Shown one piece after another: positions 25,020 to 34,773 of a stretch of 64,000 nt of DNA. Under the pieces are notes generated by a model. It saw nothing but the letters and a program-made list of their open reading frames with translations. It searched no databases and had not been told where the DNA came from. Source of the DNA: DASXTC01 sp036505635 (lineage in GTDB: Bacteria > Acidobacteriota > Polarisedimenticolia > JACPZX01 > DASXTC01); the NCBI GenBank assembly GCA_036505635.1, contig DASXTC010000032.1, forward strand, positions 68,000 through 131,999, given 5' to 3'. The position numbers and the translations under genes are program-made. Position 1 is the first letter of the stretch. Every line of letters begins with the position of its first letter.

Positions 25020-26240
25020 TCAGGCATGGCCTGGCCCCAGGAGGCGGTCGTAGACCTCGCAGACCTCGGCGACATGGCGCTCCAGCGTGAAGGCATCCAT
25101 GACCCGCCGGCGCCCGGCGCGCCCCATCGCCTCGCGGCGCGCGGGGTCTCCGTGAAGCTCGATAATGCTCCCGGCGAGCGCGGCCGGGTCCGCGGGGGGA
25201 ACGAAAATGCCGTGTTCCGGATCGCGGATGATCTCGCGGGGTCCGCCCAGGTCGGTTGAGATCACGGGCCTCTCGCACGCCATCGCCTCGATCAGCGTGC
25301 GGCCGAACGACTCCGGCCTTACGGAGCTGTTCACGACCATGTCCATGAGGTTGTAGAGCGGGACGATCTCCTCCCTCCGGCCCGCGAGGACGACGCGCCC
25401 TTCCAGGCCGAGCCTTTTTATCTCGGCTTGCAGGAAGGCGCGATACCCCTGGTGGCCGGCCGTGTCATACATCTCATCGCCCACGATGACGAGCCGTGCT
25501 TCCGGGATGCTGCGGAGGACCTCCGGCATGGCCCTGATCAGATGGATGTGTCCCTTGAGCGGACTCAACGCGCCGAGCGCGCCGATGACGAAGGATGAGG
25601 GCTGAATCCCCAGAGACGCCCGCAGCCCGGGGTCCGGGTCGGCCCGCCTGAAAGTGGCCGGATCGAGCCCGTTATAGACCACGCGCACGTTGCCGTCGCG
25701 TGCCCCCGCCATCATCGGCCCTGCCGAGGCCAGGGAGTTCGCGATGATCGTGCTGGGGAGCACCCGTCCGAGCAGCCTCATGACGGATCGCAACGACCCC
25801 GGCGCGAGCACGTCGCGTATATGCCAGACCAGCGGGATCCCGGCGACCACCGAGGCGGGCCACGACGCCAGATGCGACTTCGTCCCGTTGGTGTGCAGCA
25901 GATCGATCCGGTTGCCACGCACGAACCGCGCGATCCGCACGAGGACCGGCACCATCAGCAACGGCGCGAACAGCGGAAGCACGCGGTTGATCAAGGTCCG
26001 CTCGCGTCCCAGACGCAGCAGGGGCGACGGCCACGGGATGACGCTCACATGGGCGCCCGCCCCGCGCGCGGCATCCGCGAGCGGTCCGTCCCTCGGCAGC
26101 AGCAGGTACGGATCGAAGCGCCCGGCGGGCAGGCCGCCGACCAGCTCGAGCAGGCTCCGTTCGGCCCCACCGATCGTCGCGCTCGGGCTGATGAACAGGA
26201 TGCGTCGCGCCGCGACGCCGTCCCGCTGAGGTGGCCTCAA
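25020..26240 (-). CDS. Glycosyltransferase family 4
   Basis: This 406-residue GT-B enzyme has an N-terminal ILFISPSATIGGAERSLLELVGGL, the glycine-rich acceptor-side loop of GT4. IRPESFGRTLIEAMACERPVISTDLGGPREII (read from SSVRPESFGRTLIEA onward) carries the E-x7-E nucleotide-sugar motif. RVVYNGLDPATFRR and VVLAGRREEIVPLYNLMD are typical. It transfers a sugar from an NDP-sugar onto a lipid-linked or polymer acceptor; the identity of the sugar cannot be told. It is the outer gene of the polysaccharide locus, convergent to the 67-aa gene and divergent from the next glycosyltransferase 86 bases away. Confidence 0.9.
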   Translation of the reverse strand: MRPPQRDGVAARRILFISPSATIGGAERSLLELVGGLPAGRFDPYLLLPRDGPLADAARGAGAHVSVIPWPSPLLRLGRERTLINRVLPLFAPLLMVPVLVRIARFVRGNRIDLLHTNGTKSHLASWPASVVAGIPLVWHIRDVLAPGSLRSVMRLLGRVLPSTIIANSLASAGPMMAGARDGNVRVVYNGLDPATFRRADPDPGLRASLGIQPSSFVIGALGALSPLKGHIHLIRAMPEVLRSIPEARLVIVGDEMYDTAGHQGYRAFLQAEIKRLGLEGRVVLAGRREEIVPLYNLMDMVVNSSVRPESFGRTLIEAMACERPVISTDLGGPREIIRDPEHGIFVPPADPAALAGSIIELHGDPARREAMGRAGRRRVMDAFTLERHVAEVCEVYDRLLGPGHA

Positions 26241-26326
26241 TTTGACTCCGTCGGGCGTCCCGCCCAGAATCTAACCGTTCGGCCGGGGGGGCCCCCGCCG
26301 GCCTTCACCGGAGGATTGACGAAAGG

Positions 26327-27457
26327 ATGCCGCCCCCCTCGGTTCTCTCGATCGGCAAGTTCTACCACCCCCGCTCGGGCGGCGTCGAGATCGTGACCCG
26401 AACCATCGCCGAGGAAGTCGTCCGATGCGGCGGTCGTTCCACCGTGGCCTGCTTCGACGCGGAGCTCGACGGCGAGGAGACCATCGATGGGGTCAGGGTC
26501 CGGCGCTTCAGGTCGCGCATGATCGGCCCCGCGCCCTTCTCGTGGCGGTTTCTTCGTGAGTTCCGCCGGCTGGCCAGCGGGCACGGGACCCTCGTGCTTC
26601 ATTACCCGAACCCCCTGGCCGAGCTGGCCTGTCTTGCGATGGGCCGCGGCGGTGTCGCCTCGATGCTCGTTTTCTATCACAGCGACCTCAGCCGGTACAA
26701 TGTCATCGTCGACCGGCTCTACTGGATCTTCTCCCGTCGCGCCCTTCGCCGCGCCGACGTCATCGTCACCACGTCGCCGGCATACGCGGCGGGCTCCCCG
26801 GTCCTGCGCCATCTCCAGGACAGGGTCAAGGTGGTGCCGCTCGGGACCGATACCGTCCTGTTCCAGCCGGGTCCTCGCACACCTGACATCGATATCCCGT
26901 TTCCGCGCCGGGTCCTGTTCGTCGGGAGGTTCGCGCGATTCAAGGGCCTGGAGATCCTGATCCGGAGCCTCTCCTCCCTGCCGGCCGAATATGGCGCCGT
27001 CCTGATCGGCGACGGCCCGCATGGAGCCCTCGCGAGGGATCTGATCGAGCGAGAGGGCCTTCGCGGGCGCGTCGTGATGCCCGGAATCATCCCGAACCAG
27101 GAGCTGCCCCGTTGGTACCGCGCGTGCGATCTGCTGGTGCTTCCGTCCGTTCTGCGCTCCGAGTCGTTCGGCGTCGTCGCCCTGGAGGCCATGGCGAGCG
27201 GATTGCCCATCATCACGACGGAGCTGGGCACGGGAACGTCCCTCTATAACAGCGATGGGGTCACAGGGCGCGTGATTCCGCCTGGAGATGTCCGCGCCCT
27301 GGCCGCCGCGATCCGTGAGTGCTACGAGCGCCGGGAGGAGATGGGGCGCGCCGCCCGGCTCGAGGTCGAAGGTCATTACTCGCTGGATCTGTTCCGACGG
27401 CGGATGCGGGAGCTGCTCCATCTCGCCGGCACCGGCGATGAGCCCGGGTCTCGCTGA
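26327..27457 (+). CDS. Glycosyltransferase family 4
   Basis: This 376-residue GT-B protein opens SIGKFYHPRSGGVEIVTRTIAEEV, the donor/acceptor loop of capsular GT4 enzymes. VVPLGTDTVLFQPG, RVLFVGRFARFKGLEILIRSL and RSESFGVVALEAMASGLPIITTELGTGTSLY (E-x7-E) form the nucleotide-sugar site. Of these enzymes it most resembles those acting on undecaprenyl-linked acceptors. The ATG follows a GGAGG at 26312-26316. The membrane glycosyltransferase-like gene follows 36 bases later on the same strand. Confidence 0.9.
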   Translation: MPPPSVLSIGKFYHPRSGGVEIVTRTIAEEVVRCGGRSTVACFDAELDGEETIDGVRVRRFRSRMIGPAPFSWRFLREFRRLASGHGTLVLHYPNPLAELACLAMGRGGVASMLVFYHSDLSRYNVIVDRLYWIFSRRALRRADVIVTTSPAYAAGSPVLRHLQDRVKVVPLGTDTVLFQPGPRTPDIDIPFPRRVLFVGRFARFKGLEILIRSLSSLPAEYGAVLIGDGPHGALARDLIEREGLRGRVVMPGIIPNQELPRWYRACDLLVLPSVLRSESFGVVALEAMASGLPIITTELGTGTSLYNSDGVTGRVIPPGDVRALAAAIRECYERREEMGRAARLEVEGHYSLDLFRRRMRELLHLAGTGDEPGSR

Positions 27458-27493
27458 GACGCCGGCCCGACGGGGATTCCATCCGCCGCGCTG

Positions 27494-29005
27494 TTGACAT
27501 CAACCGTTCCCGTCACCATCCTGCACCGCGTGAGACGGGAAGCGGACGCGAACGCAACGGACGGCCGGAACGCGCCTGCGAGGCATTGGCTCTATCTCGC
27601 GGCCTTCGCGTCAGTATACGGTCTGCTGTTCCTCGCATACTACCCGCCGACTCACGGGGTCGAAGACGAGGTCGGGTTCATCAACCAGACGCTCGCCCTG
27701 TCCCGCGGCGCCATCACCCCCGAGGGCGCCGGGTTCGAAGGCTTGCAGGACTTCAGGCCCTACAAGGGCCGCATGGTCGGCATCCGCAACCCGGGGCGCC
27801 CCCTGATATCGGCGCCGTTCGTGGCTCTCGGGGGCCTCCGCGGCGTCTTCCTGCCCGGAGCGCTGGTGCATCTCGGGCTGACCTTCGTCGGCGCCCTGAT
27901 CTTCGTCCGGCTGGGGTTGTCACCGCTGTGGGGCTGTCTTCTCCTCTGGCATCCCACGCTTTGCCTCTACAGCAGGACGGTCATGGGGGACACGGCGGCG
28001 GGGCTGGCCGTGCTCTTTGCGCTGCTTGTGCTGCTTTCATCGCGGCGCCCGGGCGCGGGCGCCGGACTGGCACTCGGCGCCGCGGCCGTCATGCGGTATC
28101 AGGCCGGGCTGGTCCTGCCCTTCTTCGCCCTGGCGATCTTCGCCGACCCGGCCATCGCCCGGCGACGCCGGGAGGCGTTCATGTGCCTCCTGACCGGCGC
28201 CGGCGCCGGCGCCCTGATCGTGGCCTACAACTTCCACATGTATGGAAACCCTACGGGGATCGTGAAAGGCGAGTTCGGCCTCCGGTACTTCCCGGGCAAC
28301 CTGATCTTCTACTCCGCCGTGCTGCTCTCGATCTGGCCCTTCATGCTCATCGCGCCGGCGATCGATCGCAGCCGCCTCAGGCTCGCCTCCGCCGCGGTAT
28401 GCGCGCCCACGTTCGCGTTTTTCTGTTTCTACTACTTCCATGACCAGGGGCCCGGAATCGTCCAGACGCTCGTCGTGGGACCAAGACTGATTCAAATCGC
28501 CCTTCCAGCCTGGATCGTCACCTACTGCGTCGTGATGGACAGACATGTCGTAACGAGGCTTTCGGGCCTGATCCCGCGGCGGGCGATAGGGGGCCTTGCC
28601 GGGGTGGCCCTGATCCTTCTGGCGACGTTCAACGGCCTGATGTTCGCCCGGCATCAGCGACACCTCGAAAACCTGATCGATCTGAGAGCTGAGATCGCGG
28701 GGACGGTCCCCCCCGGGTCCCTGTTGCTATCGAACTCCGTAGCCTGGAAGCTCCTCGGAGTCCTGTATCCCGCCGTGCCGGCCTACCGGTTGATGCAGCT
28801 CGGCGAACCGGGCTTCACCGCCGCCGCGGCGCGTGAGGATCGCGCATGGTACATATCGTTCCTCACCAAGGACCCGGGCGCCTCCATCGACGACGAGGCC
28901 CTCAGCGCCGCCATCGCTCGATACGCCTGCGAGCCGCTCGAGACTCGGCATCCGGAGCTGCTGATGTTCCGGTGTCCGCCCGGCACGGGCGCGCCGGCGC
29001 CCTGA
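27494..29005 (+). CDS. Multi-pass membrane protein, glycosyltransferase-39/ArnT-like
   Basis: This protein of about 503 residues has some ten hydrophobic segments from residue 32 on. The first periplasmic loop has HGVEDEVGFINQTLALSRG, the acidic D-E pair typical of GT-C lipid-phosphosugar transferases of the ArnT/PMT kind. A soluble C-terminal region (residues about 390-500) includes LLLSNSVAWKLLGVLYP. It probably transfers a polyprenyl-phosphate-linked sugar on the periplasmic side. The start is a TTG with no clear ribosome site; a GTG at 27530 is an alternative. Its specificity is unknown. Confidence 0.75.
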   Translation: MTSTVPVTILHRVRREADANATDGRNAPARHWLYLAAFASVYGLLFLAYYPPTHGVEDEVGFINQTLALSRGAITPEGAGFEGLQDFRPYKGRMVGIRNPGRPLISAPFVALGGLRGVFLPGALVHLGLTFVGALIFVRLGLSPLWGCLLLWHPTLCLYSRTVMGDTAAGLAVLFALLVLLSSRRPGAGAGLALGAAAVMRYQAGLVLPFFALAIFADPAIARRRREAFMCLLTGAGAGALIVAYNFHMYGNPTGIVKGEFGLRYFPGNLIFYSAVLLSIWPFMLIAPAIDRSRLRLASAAVCAPTFAFFCFYYFHDQGPGIVQTLVVGPRLIQIALPAWIVTYCVVMDRHVVTRLSGLIPRRAIGGLAGVALILLATFNGLMFARHQRHLENLIDLRAEIAGTVPPGSLLLSNSVAWKLLGVLYPAVPAYRLMQLGEPGFTAAAAREDRAWYISFLTKDPGASIDDEALSAAIARYACEPLETRHPELLMFRCPPGTGAPAP

Positions 29006-29023
29006 GCCAGCCCCTGACGGACC

Positions 29024-29051
29024 TTGCCTTTTCGGGCATGCTCCGTATACT
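29024..29051 (+). promoter_or_regulatory. Promoter of the Wza-type export gene
   Basis: TTGCCT (29024-29029, 4/6) and TATACT (29046-29051, 5/6) are 16 bases apart. The predicted start is near 29058, 64 bases upstream of the ATG. It begins 18 bases after the preceding stop. Confidence 0.7.
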
Positions 29052-29121
29052 TACGAAACCCAGACCGGACAGAGCCTTAGGAGAAAAGGACCCGATCACG
29101 CCACGCACCGGGAGGAGCCGA

Positions 29122-30222
29122 ATGTCATCGAAGCGGTTGGACAGACAGACTCTCACGGCCTTCCTGGTCGTCGTCATGACCCTGTGGCTTGGCGCCTGCG
29201 GGGGCGTCAAGGTCAAGCGGTATCAGGCGGGATCGCCCGATGCCGAGGCCTACGAAAAGGCCGTCTCGCCACCCGTCTTCCAGAAGGTTCCCGCTGCGGA
29301 GAATCCCGGGCTCATCCAGGCCGCGCCTGTCGCCGGGGCCGCCGGAGCGAAGTCCTACCTGATCGAGGTGGAGGACGAGCTCGACATCTCGGTCTACGGC
29401 GAGACCGACCTGCAGCATGTGGTGGTGCCAGTCAGACCGGACGGCATGATCTCGTTTGCCTTCATCGGGGACGTGATGGCCGCGGGACGCTCGGTCGAGG
29501 AGGTCCGTGCCGAGGTGACGCAGAGGCTCGGCCAGTACCTGAGATCCCCACAGGTGACCGTGATCGCCAAGCAGTTCGCGCAGAAGAAGGTCTACATCGG
29601 GGGGGAGGTCAAGACCCCGGGGATCCTCTACCTGACGGGCAAGGAGGGGACGCTGCTCGACGCGCTTTACAAGGCCGGCCTCGCCACCGAAAAGGCCGAT
29701 CTGGAGGGCGCATATCTCATTCGCGAGAACAAGGTCGTGGACGCCGACTTCAAGGATCTGGTCCTCGGCGACATCTCGCGCAACCTCAAGCTGGCCGACC
29801 AGGATCTCATCTACATACCCGAGAACACCCGCCGGTTCGTCTACGTCATCGGGGAGGTGAACCAGAACGACGCCATCCCGTTCAGCGAGCCGGTGCCGAT
29901 CATCCGGGTGATTGCCGAGGCGGGCGGATTGAGGGAATACGCGAAGCGCGGTGAGATCGCCGTGATCCGTGGCGGACTGAAGGAGCCGGAGATGGCGATC
30001 GTCAACGCGAGACACCTCCTGAAGGGAGACCTCTCGCAGAACATCCTCGTGCAGCCGGGCGACATCGTCTATGTCGCGAAATCGGCGCTCGGTCATTATG
30101 CCGCCTTCATGGACCAGCTTTACCGGGGCATCTCGTTGATTACCCAGAGGAACCTGCTCGTCGAATCCCTCAACCGGAATCGCAGCACGGTCAGGGTGGT
30201 CAACAGCGACCCTAACAACTGA
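29122..30222 (+). CDS. Polysaccharide export outer-membrane lipoprotein, Wza-like
   Basis: The 366-residue start is set by GGGAGGAG six bases before the ATG and by the lipoprotein signal peptide that follows, with lipobox LGAC (Cys about residue 27). The Poly_export domain starts near residue 75 (YLIEVEDELDISVYGETDLQHVVVPVRPDGMISF). Two or three SLBB beta-grasp repeats follow (KVYIGGEVKTPGILYLTG; FVYVIGEVNQNDAIPFS). It would form the periplasm-spanning export channel together with the Wzc-type protein encoded 11 kb away. The C-terminus (MDQLYRGISLITQRNLLVES) fits the membrane-inserting helix of Wza. Confidence 0.92.
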   Translation: MSSKRLDRQTLTAFLVVVMTLWLGACGGVKVKRYQAGSPDAEAYEKAVSPPVFQKVPAAENPGLIQAAPVAGAAGAKSYLIEVEDELDISVYGETDLQHVVVPVRPDGMISFAFIGDVMAAGRSVEEVRAEVTQRLGQYLRSPQVTVIAKQFAQKKVYIGGEVKTPGILYLTGKEGTLLDALYKAGLATEKADLEGAYLIRENKVVDADFKDLVLGDISRNLKLADQDLIYIPENTRRFVYVIGEVNQNDAIPFSEPVPIIRVIAEAGGLREYAKRGEIAVIRGGLKEPEMAIVNARHLLKGDLSQNILVQPGDIVYVAKSALGHYAAFMDQLYRGISLITQRNLLVESLNRNRSTVRVVNSDPNN

Positions 30223-30620
30223 TGAAAGCCTGCGGGATGATCCGGCTTGAGCTGGTCGAGCACACTGGAGGCAGGAACCCCCGCCTCGGGCGGATCTGCC
30301 GTGTCGTCATGCCCGGGGGCAGGTGAACCCCAGACACGTGAATGGCCTCGTCGATGCTCTCGAGCGACCCTGTGCGTCGGGTCAGCAGGTGAAACCATCT
30401 CCGCGATTGCTCCCCATTCCGCGTGTATACTTGTGCGCTCGAAACGATTCGCCGTCTGTGAGAACGTCTAACTGGCCGAGTACTTCCACCAGAATCGTGC
30501 TACGGGACCTCGTGGATCACGTTTGAACGGGGGTTAGTGCTGCATGGAGACCTCGCTCGTGATCTGGCACTGCGCCGCCAGGTCGGCCCCGCGCCACAAC
30601 CGCGACGGGTGGGTACGGCC
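30223..30620. other. Non-coding gap between the Wza-type and GT2 genes
   Basis: I see no supportable gene or tRNA in these 398 bases. A TATACT hexamer occurs at 30426-30431 without a matching -35. Several short GC-rich inverted repeats are present but none has a T-run. Confidence 0.5.
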
Positions 30621-31550
30621 ATGACGCTGTCGGTGCTCGTCACGACGTACGGCCGCGTCTCCTATCTCCAAAGGTGCATCGAGTCGCTGCTGGGGCAGGA
30701 ACGACCGCCCGATGAAATCGTGATCGTCACGCGGGAAGGGGACACGCATACCGAGACGTTCGTCGCCGGACTGATTGCGTCCCACCGGGGGCCGGTGCGG
30801 CTGATCCACGCGAGGGTGGCGCAGCCCGGCGTCCTGCCGGCCAATCGCGTGGGGATCGCCCGGGTGACGGGCGACATCGTCTGCTTCATCGACGACGACG
30901 CGTCCGCGCGACTGGACTGGCTGCGTCGCATCGAAGCGCACTTTCTCGCGGACGGCCAGGTGGGGGCGGTCGGCGGCCGGGACGTGCAGCACACCGGTGG
31001 CGCGTCCGTCGACGAACCCACCGATGAAGTCGGCCGGATCTATTGGTACGGCCGCATCGTGGGCGACCACCACAAGTCCGTTCGTGGTATCCGTTACGTC
31101 GATCACCTAAAGGGCGTCAACATGAGCTTCCGGCGCGGGCTGCTCCCTCCCTTCGATGAGATGATCCTCGGCAGCGCGCACTACTACGAGATGGATCTCT
31201 GCTTCGCAGTCAGGCGCCTCGGCTATCGGATCCTCTTCGATGGCGACCTGCTCGTGGACCATTACATCGATGCCCCTCGGTTCCTGCCCGGCAACGTGGT
31301 CCCGGGCGATCCGGAGCGGGAGTATTTCATCCACCACAACCGCGTCTACGTGATGCTCAAGAACCTCGGCGTCTCTCGCCGGGCCGCCTTCCTGGCCTAC
31401 AGCTTCATCATCGAGGGTTTCGTCAATGCGTTGAGGCTGGTGGTCGGATCGGGCGACATGAGCCTGAGGAACTTGAAGGCGATCTACCGGGGGAAGGTGG
31501 CCGGGCTGGCCGACTATCTCCGCACGCCGGCGGGCGGCCGCCGCGGGTAA
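30621..31550 (+). CDS. Glycosyltransferase family 2
   Basis: This 309-residue GT-A enzyme has MTLSVLVTTYGRVSYLQRCIESLLGQERPPDEIVIV at the N-terminus, the D-D-D metal site in VCFIDDDASARLDWL (about residue 95), and a candidate acceptor-side base region YEMDLCFAVRRLGYRILFDGDLLVDHY with the E/D-x-D-L motif of GT2 enzymes. The ATG at 30621 is chosen because the fold starts immediately; 28 upstream in-frame residues have no similarity. Length and spacing suggest a rhamnosyl- or hexosyltransferase. It ends 28 bases before the convergent GT gene. Confidence 0.9.
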   Translation: MTLSVLVTTYGRVSYLQRCIESLLGQERPPDEIVIVTREGDTHTETFVAGLIASHRGPVRLIHARVAQPGVLPANRVGIARVTGDIVCFIDDDASARLDWLRRIEAHFLADGQVGAVGGRDVQHTGGASVDEPTDEVGRIYWYGRIVGDHHKSVRGIRYVDHLKGVNMSFRRGLLPPFDEMILGSAHYYEMDLCFAVRRLGYRILFDGDLLVDHYIDAPRFLPGNVVPGDPEREYFIHHNRVYVMLKNLGVSRRAAFLAYSFIIEGFVNALRLVVGSGDMSLRNLKAIYRGKVAGLADYLRTPAGGRRG

Positions 31551-31578
31551 TGAAGCCTGCGAAGAGCCGCAGGCGGAT

Positions 31579-32760
31579 TCAGTCCAACCCCATCACCTTC
31601 AGCAGCGCCGCGGTCGCCGCGTCCCATGAGAACGGAAGAAGCGACTTCTCGAGCGCGAGCGGGTCGGGCGGTGCGTAGGTGGCGTCGTCGAGAAGCGCCC
31701 GGCGCCAGGCGGCGCTGTCGTACTCGGCGAACCGGATGTGCGGCAGAGCCAGCCTCTGAAGCTCGTGCAGCGGCGTGGCGAGGACCGGTTTGCCCGACGC
31801 GCCGAACTCCAGTACCTTGAGGGGCAGGCAGTGGTGCGTCACCGGCGCCAGGATGAACGGCAGCAATCCGAGATCCGCGGCGTGGAAATAGTCCCAGATC
31901 TCACCGGTGGGAACGGGGCCGATGACATATACCCCTTCGGCCACGCCCAGCCGGCGGGCGCGCGGCACGCGTTCCGAGCCGGGTCCGATGAGCAGCAGCG
32001 CGAGATCGGGATTCGATTCGCGCGCCTGCAGAAAGGCCTCCACCAGCATCTCGGTGCCGTCGAAGTCGGCGATGTGATTGCCGATGTAGGCCAGCACGCG
32101 GCGGCCCACCAGACCATGACGCGCGCGCACCGCGGCGGCGCGTTCCGCCGGCCACGCCTTGATCTGCTCCACCGCCGCGCCGTTGGGGATGTAGACGGGC
32201 CGCCGGCCGATGAATTCCTCGACTCGATCGCAGAGACTATGGCTGACGGTCGAAAGCGAATCGGCCCTGAGCATCGCCTCGCGAATGAAGTGCTTGCGCG
32301 ACCGGCCGGTCGTCGAATCCGGCCATCCATCGAAGAAGTTGTCGACGAGATCGAAATGGACGCGGTACGCGCGGCGGCCGCGCTCCGGGGGGAGGAAGAG
32401 GAGCGGGTGCGAATGAAAGACGGTCCCACAACCAAACTTGTCGAGCGCTTCCCTCACGCGGCGCTCGTTGATCCAGGAGGCGATGCGGTTCGTCAGGGGC
32501 CCAGTGCCAACCATCACCGGCATGCGGAATCGCGCGACCTCGCCGCCGTCCCAGCGCCCCCAGCCGCCGCGCGCCATGTCCCATCGCAGTATTATCTTCG
32601 ACATCAGGTGGGGATCGTCCCATCCCCGGGCGTCGGAACGGTCCAGGGCGATCACCGTAGCGGTTCGGGCCACACGCCGGGCCAGCTCGAACTCGCGGAT
32701 ACGCAGGTTGTCGAAGAAGCGCATGCGCGCCAGCCAGAGGATCGACGAGCGGGGGTTCAT
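31579..32760 (-). CDS. Glycosyltransferase (GT-B, family 1/4-like)
   Basis: This 393-residue GT-B protein is a more diverged family member. RRVLAYIGNHIADFDGTEMLVEAFLQA is the start of the C-terminal Rossmann domain, LALLLIGPGSERVPRARRLGV follows, and LPLKVLEFGASGKPVLATPLHEL replaces the usual E-x7-E motif with a K-x-L-E-F-x-A variant, as in TuaH-type teichuronic-acid glycosyltransferases. The N-terminal half contains YRVHFDLVDNFFDGWPD. Its start overlaps the epimerase stop by four bases (ATGA), so the two are coupled. Confidence 0.82.
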   Translation of the reverse strand: MNPRSSILWLARMRFFDNLRIREFELARRVARTATVIALDRSDARGWDDPHLMSKIILRWDMARGGWGRWDGGEVARFRMPVMVGTGPLTNRIASWINERRVREALDKFGCGTVFHSHPLLFLPPERGRRAYRVHFDLVDNFFDGWPDSTTGRSRKHFIREAMLRADSLSTVSHSLCDRVEEFIGRRPVYIPNGAAVEQIKAWPAERAAAVRARHGLVGRRVLAYIGNHIADFDGTEMLVEAFLQARESNPDLALLLIGPGSERVPRARRLGVAEGVYVIGPVPTGEIWDYFHAADLGLLPFILAPVTHHCLPLKVLEFGASGKPVLATPLHELQRLALPHIRFAEYDSAAWRRALLDDATYAPPDPLALEKSLLPFSWDAATAALLKVMGLD

Positions 32761-33887
32761 GGCTCCGGGGTCTCTTCGAGCATTCGCGTCACATCCTCGG
32801 TAATCCGGCGCGAGGCCTGACCATCGCCGTAGGGATTTGGTTGCGTCCTGAGTCTCTCTCGCAGGCCCGCGTCGTCCAGCGTCGAACGGAGATGCCCCAG
32901 CACCGAGGCGGTGTCGGTGCCCACGATTCTCAGAAACCCCGGCTCGATCCCTTCCGGCCTCTCGGTGACGTCGCGCGTCACCAGAACGGGGACACCGAAA
33001 GTGGGCGCTTCCTCCTGGATGCCGCCGCTGTCGGTGACGATGACGTGAGCGTGGCGCATGAGCCAGATGGAGCTGGGGTATGACACGGCGCCGATGATGT
33101 TCAGCCGTTCATGGCTGCCGATGAGATCCGCGAGCTGGCGGCCAACGGATGGATTGGGATGGGCCGCGAATATCACCCGGACCTCCGGCCGCTCTTCCAC
33201 GAGCGCGCGGAGCGCGGAGGTGACATGCCGGATCTCACCGCTGAAGTTCTCGCGGCGATGCCCGGTGGCGTAGATGAGCCGGACCCCGTCGCCGCCCGCC
33301 AGGCCCGCCAACTCCCGAGGGACCTCGTCCCCTGTCCGCTCCTTCATTTGGAGCACGGCGTCCACTCCCGTCTGGCCGGTCACGAGCATGCTCGACGGGT
33401 CGAACCCTTCCTTCAGGAGATTCCTGCGCGCCCCCTCCGTCGGCGGGTAATGCCGTGTGCAGAGCTGATCCACCAGTCGGCGATTCATCTCTTCGGGCCA
33501 CGGAGCCTGCAGGGTTCCGCTGCGCAGCCCCGCCTCCACGTGTCCGCAGGGGATCTTCAAGTAGAAGCAAGAGAGCGCTCCGGCGAGGGCCGTGGTGGCG
33601 TCACCTTGCACCAGCGCGAAGCGGGGACGATCCGCCTCCAGGGCGCCGGTGAGCGTGGTGAGCGCGCGGGCCGTGAGCCCCGTGAGGTCCTGGTCCCGCT
33701 GCATGATCTGCAGGTCGACATCGGTCTGGAGATCGAAGGCCGCCAGGGCCTGGTGCAGCAGCTCCCGATGCTGGCCCGTAGCCACGATCCGGACCCGGAC
33801 GCCCGATCGCCGCAGGGCCGAGACGACAGGCGCCACTTTGATCGCCTCTGGGCGCGTCCCGATGATGACCGCAACATCCGTCGGCAA
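32757..33887 (-). CDS. wecB: UDP-N-acetylglucosamine 2-epimerase (non-hydrolysing)
   Basis: The enzyme (376 residues, usual length) interconverts UDP-GlcNAc and UDP-ManNAc. Conserved segments are IIGTRPEAIKVAPVVSAL at the N-terminus, CGHVEAGLRSGTLQAPWPEEMNRR (the E-A-G-L-R and E-E-x-N-R elements), ATGHRRENF, and VTDSGGIQEEAPTFGVPVLVTRDVTERPEGIEPG at the substrate-binding C-domain. It supplies ManNAc-type donors for this glycan; the dehydrogenase that would make ManNAcA is not in the window. It is co-translated with the downstream glycosyltransferase. Confidence 0.95.
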   Translation of the reverse strand: MPTDVAVIIGTRPEAIKVAPVVSALRRSGVRVRIVATGQHRELLHQALAAFDLQTDVDLQIMQRDQDLTGLTARALTTLTGALEADRPRFALVQGDATTALAGALSCFYLKIPCGHVEAGLRSGTLQAPWPEEMNRRLVDQLCTRHYPPTEGARRNLLKEGFDPSSMLVTGQTGVDAVLQMKERTGDEVPRELAGLAGGDGVRLIYATGHRRENFSGEIRHVTSALRALVEERPEVRVIFAAHPNPSVGRQLADLIGSHERLNIIGAVSYPSSIWLMRHAHVIVTDSGGIQEEAPTFGVPVLVTRDVTERPEGIEPGFLRIVGTDTASVLGHLRSTLDDAGLRERLRTQPNPYGDGQASRRITEDVTRMLEETPEP

Positions 33888-34047
33888 TCTCGTCTCCCAT
33901 CAGGGTAGCTCTCCAGCCATCGGGCGCAAACTACCCCGCCGAGATGCGGGGCGTTCCGCGCGGGGGGATGGGCGGAGCCAAAGTATACCCACGAACCGCT
34001 CTCATTTCATCCAAAAACGCCGCGAAAGGTACGGTTTCGCCACGTCA

Positions 34048-34755
34048 TTACTTCCTGCAGCACCAGGCGATATCCGGGCGAAGAATCGGGAGCGCTTTGA
34101 ACAGCGGCGCCAGAAGACGCCGCCGGACGCCCTGAACGCGTCTATCCAGATACCTGACCTCCACCTGGGAGAAATGTCGGCGCAGCTCCCGCCTGAGAGA
34201 CGACGGGATGAACCAGCGCTCCTTGAACGGGAAGTCCCTGGGATAGAACCACCTGCCGAGACGTTCCATGACCTCCTTGTAGATCCAATTGGGATACAGT
34301 TTATTGTACCCGATTCCCAGCAGGTTCTTGTCGATGATGATCGCCCTGCCCCCTGGCTTCAGGACGCGGGCCATCTCGGCGAACGCGCGGTCGGTCTCCG
34401 GGATGTGCTCGATGACCTCGACGCACAGCAAGCCGTCGTAGGAGGCGTCGGCGAACGGCAGTCGCGTGGCCGTCGAGAGCACGAACGAGTGATCGCGCTG
34501 GCTTCTCGAAGCCTCCTGCAACAACTTCCAGGTGCGATCGATGCCGATGACACGCGCGCCGGCTTCGGACAGCGCTTTTACGAATCGTCCCTTGGCGCAT
34601 CCCACGTCCAGGAGCAGACGGCCCCGGATGTCGCCCCACCACTCCAGCACCGCTCCCAGCGCGAAATCATCCGGCGGGATGTCGTGGGGGAACATCGAGC
34701 TTTCGGCCAGCTCATCGAAACGGCCGGAGATGAGGGCTTCCAGGTCGTGGCTCAT
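34048..34755 (-). CDS. Class I SAM-dependent methyltransferase
   Basis: This 235-residue protein has the SAM-binding motif I LLLDVGCAKGRFVKALSEAGARVIGID (about residues 45-71), motif II region LPFADASYDGLLCVEVIEHI and RVLKPGGRAIIID. This is the Methyltransf_11/UbiE-like pattern. The C-terminal 70 residues (WIYKEVMERLGRWFYPRDFPFKERWF) are specific and would form the acceptor cap. It probably methylates a sugar or lipid intermediate in this glycan pathway; no substrate motif is visible. It lies 18 bases downstream of the toroid-like gene. Confidence 0.85.
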   Translation of the reverse strand: MSHDLEALISGRFDELAESSMFPHDIPPDDFALGAVLEWWGDIRGRLLLDVGCAKGRFVKALSEAGARVIGIDRTWKLLQEASRSQRDHSFVLSTATRLPFADASYDGLLCVEVIEHIPETDRAFAEMARVLKPGGRAIIIDKNLLGIGYNKLYPNWIYKEVMERLGRWFYPRDFPFKERWFIPSSLRRELRRHFSQVEVRYLDRRVQGVRRRLLAPLFKALPILRPDIAWCCRK

Positions 34756-34773
34756 GATGCGGGGGAGCCCTCC

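Noticed and set aside
30426..30431. TATACT as a promoter for the GT2 gene at 30.6 kb
   Set aside because: No acceptable -35 at 15-19 bases; the nearest TTG hexamer is only 13 bases away.
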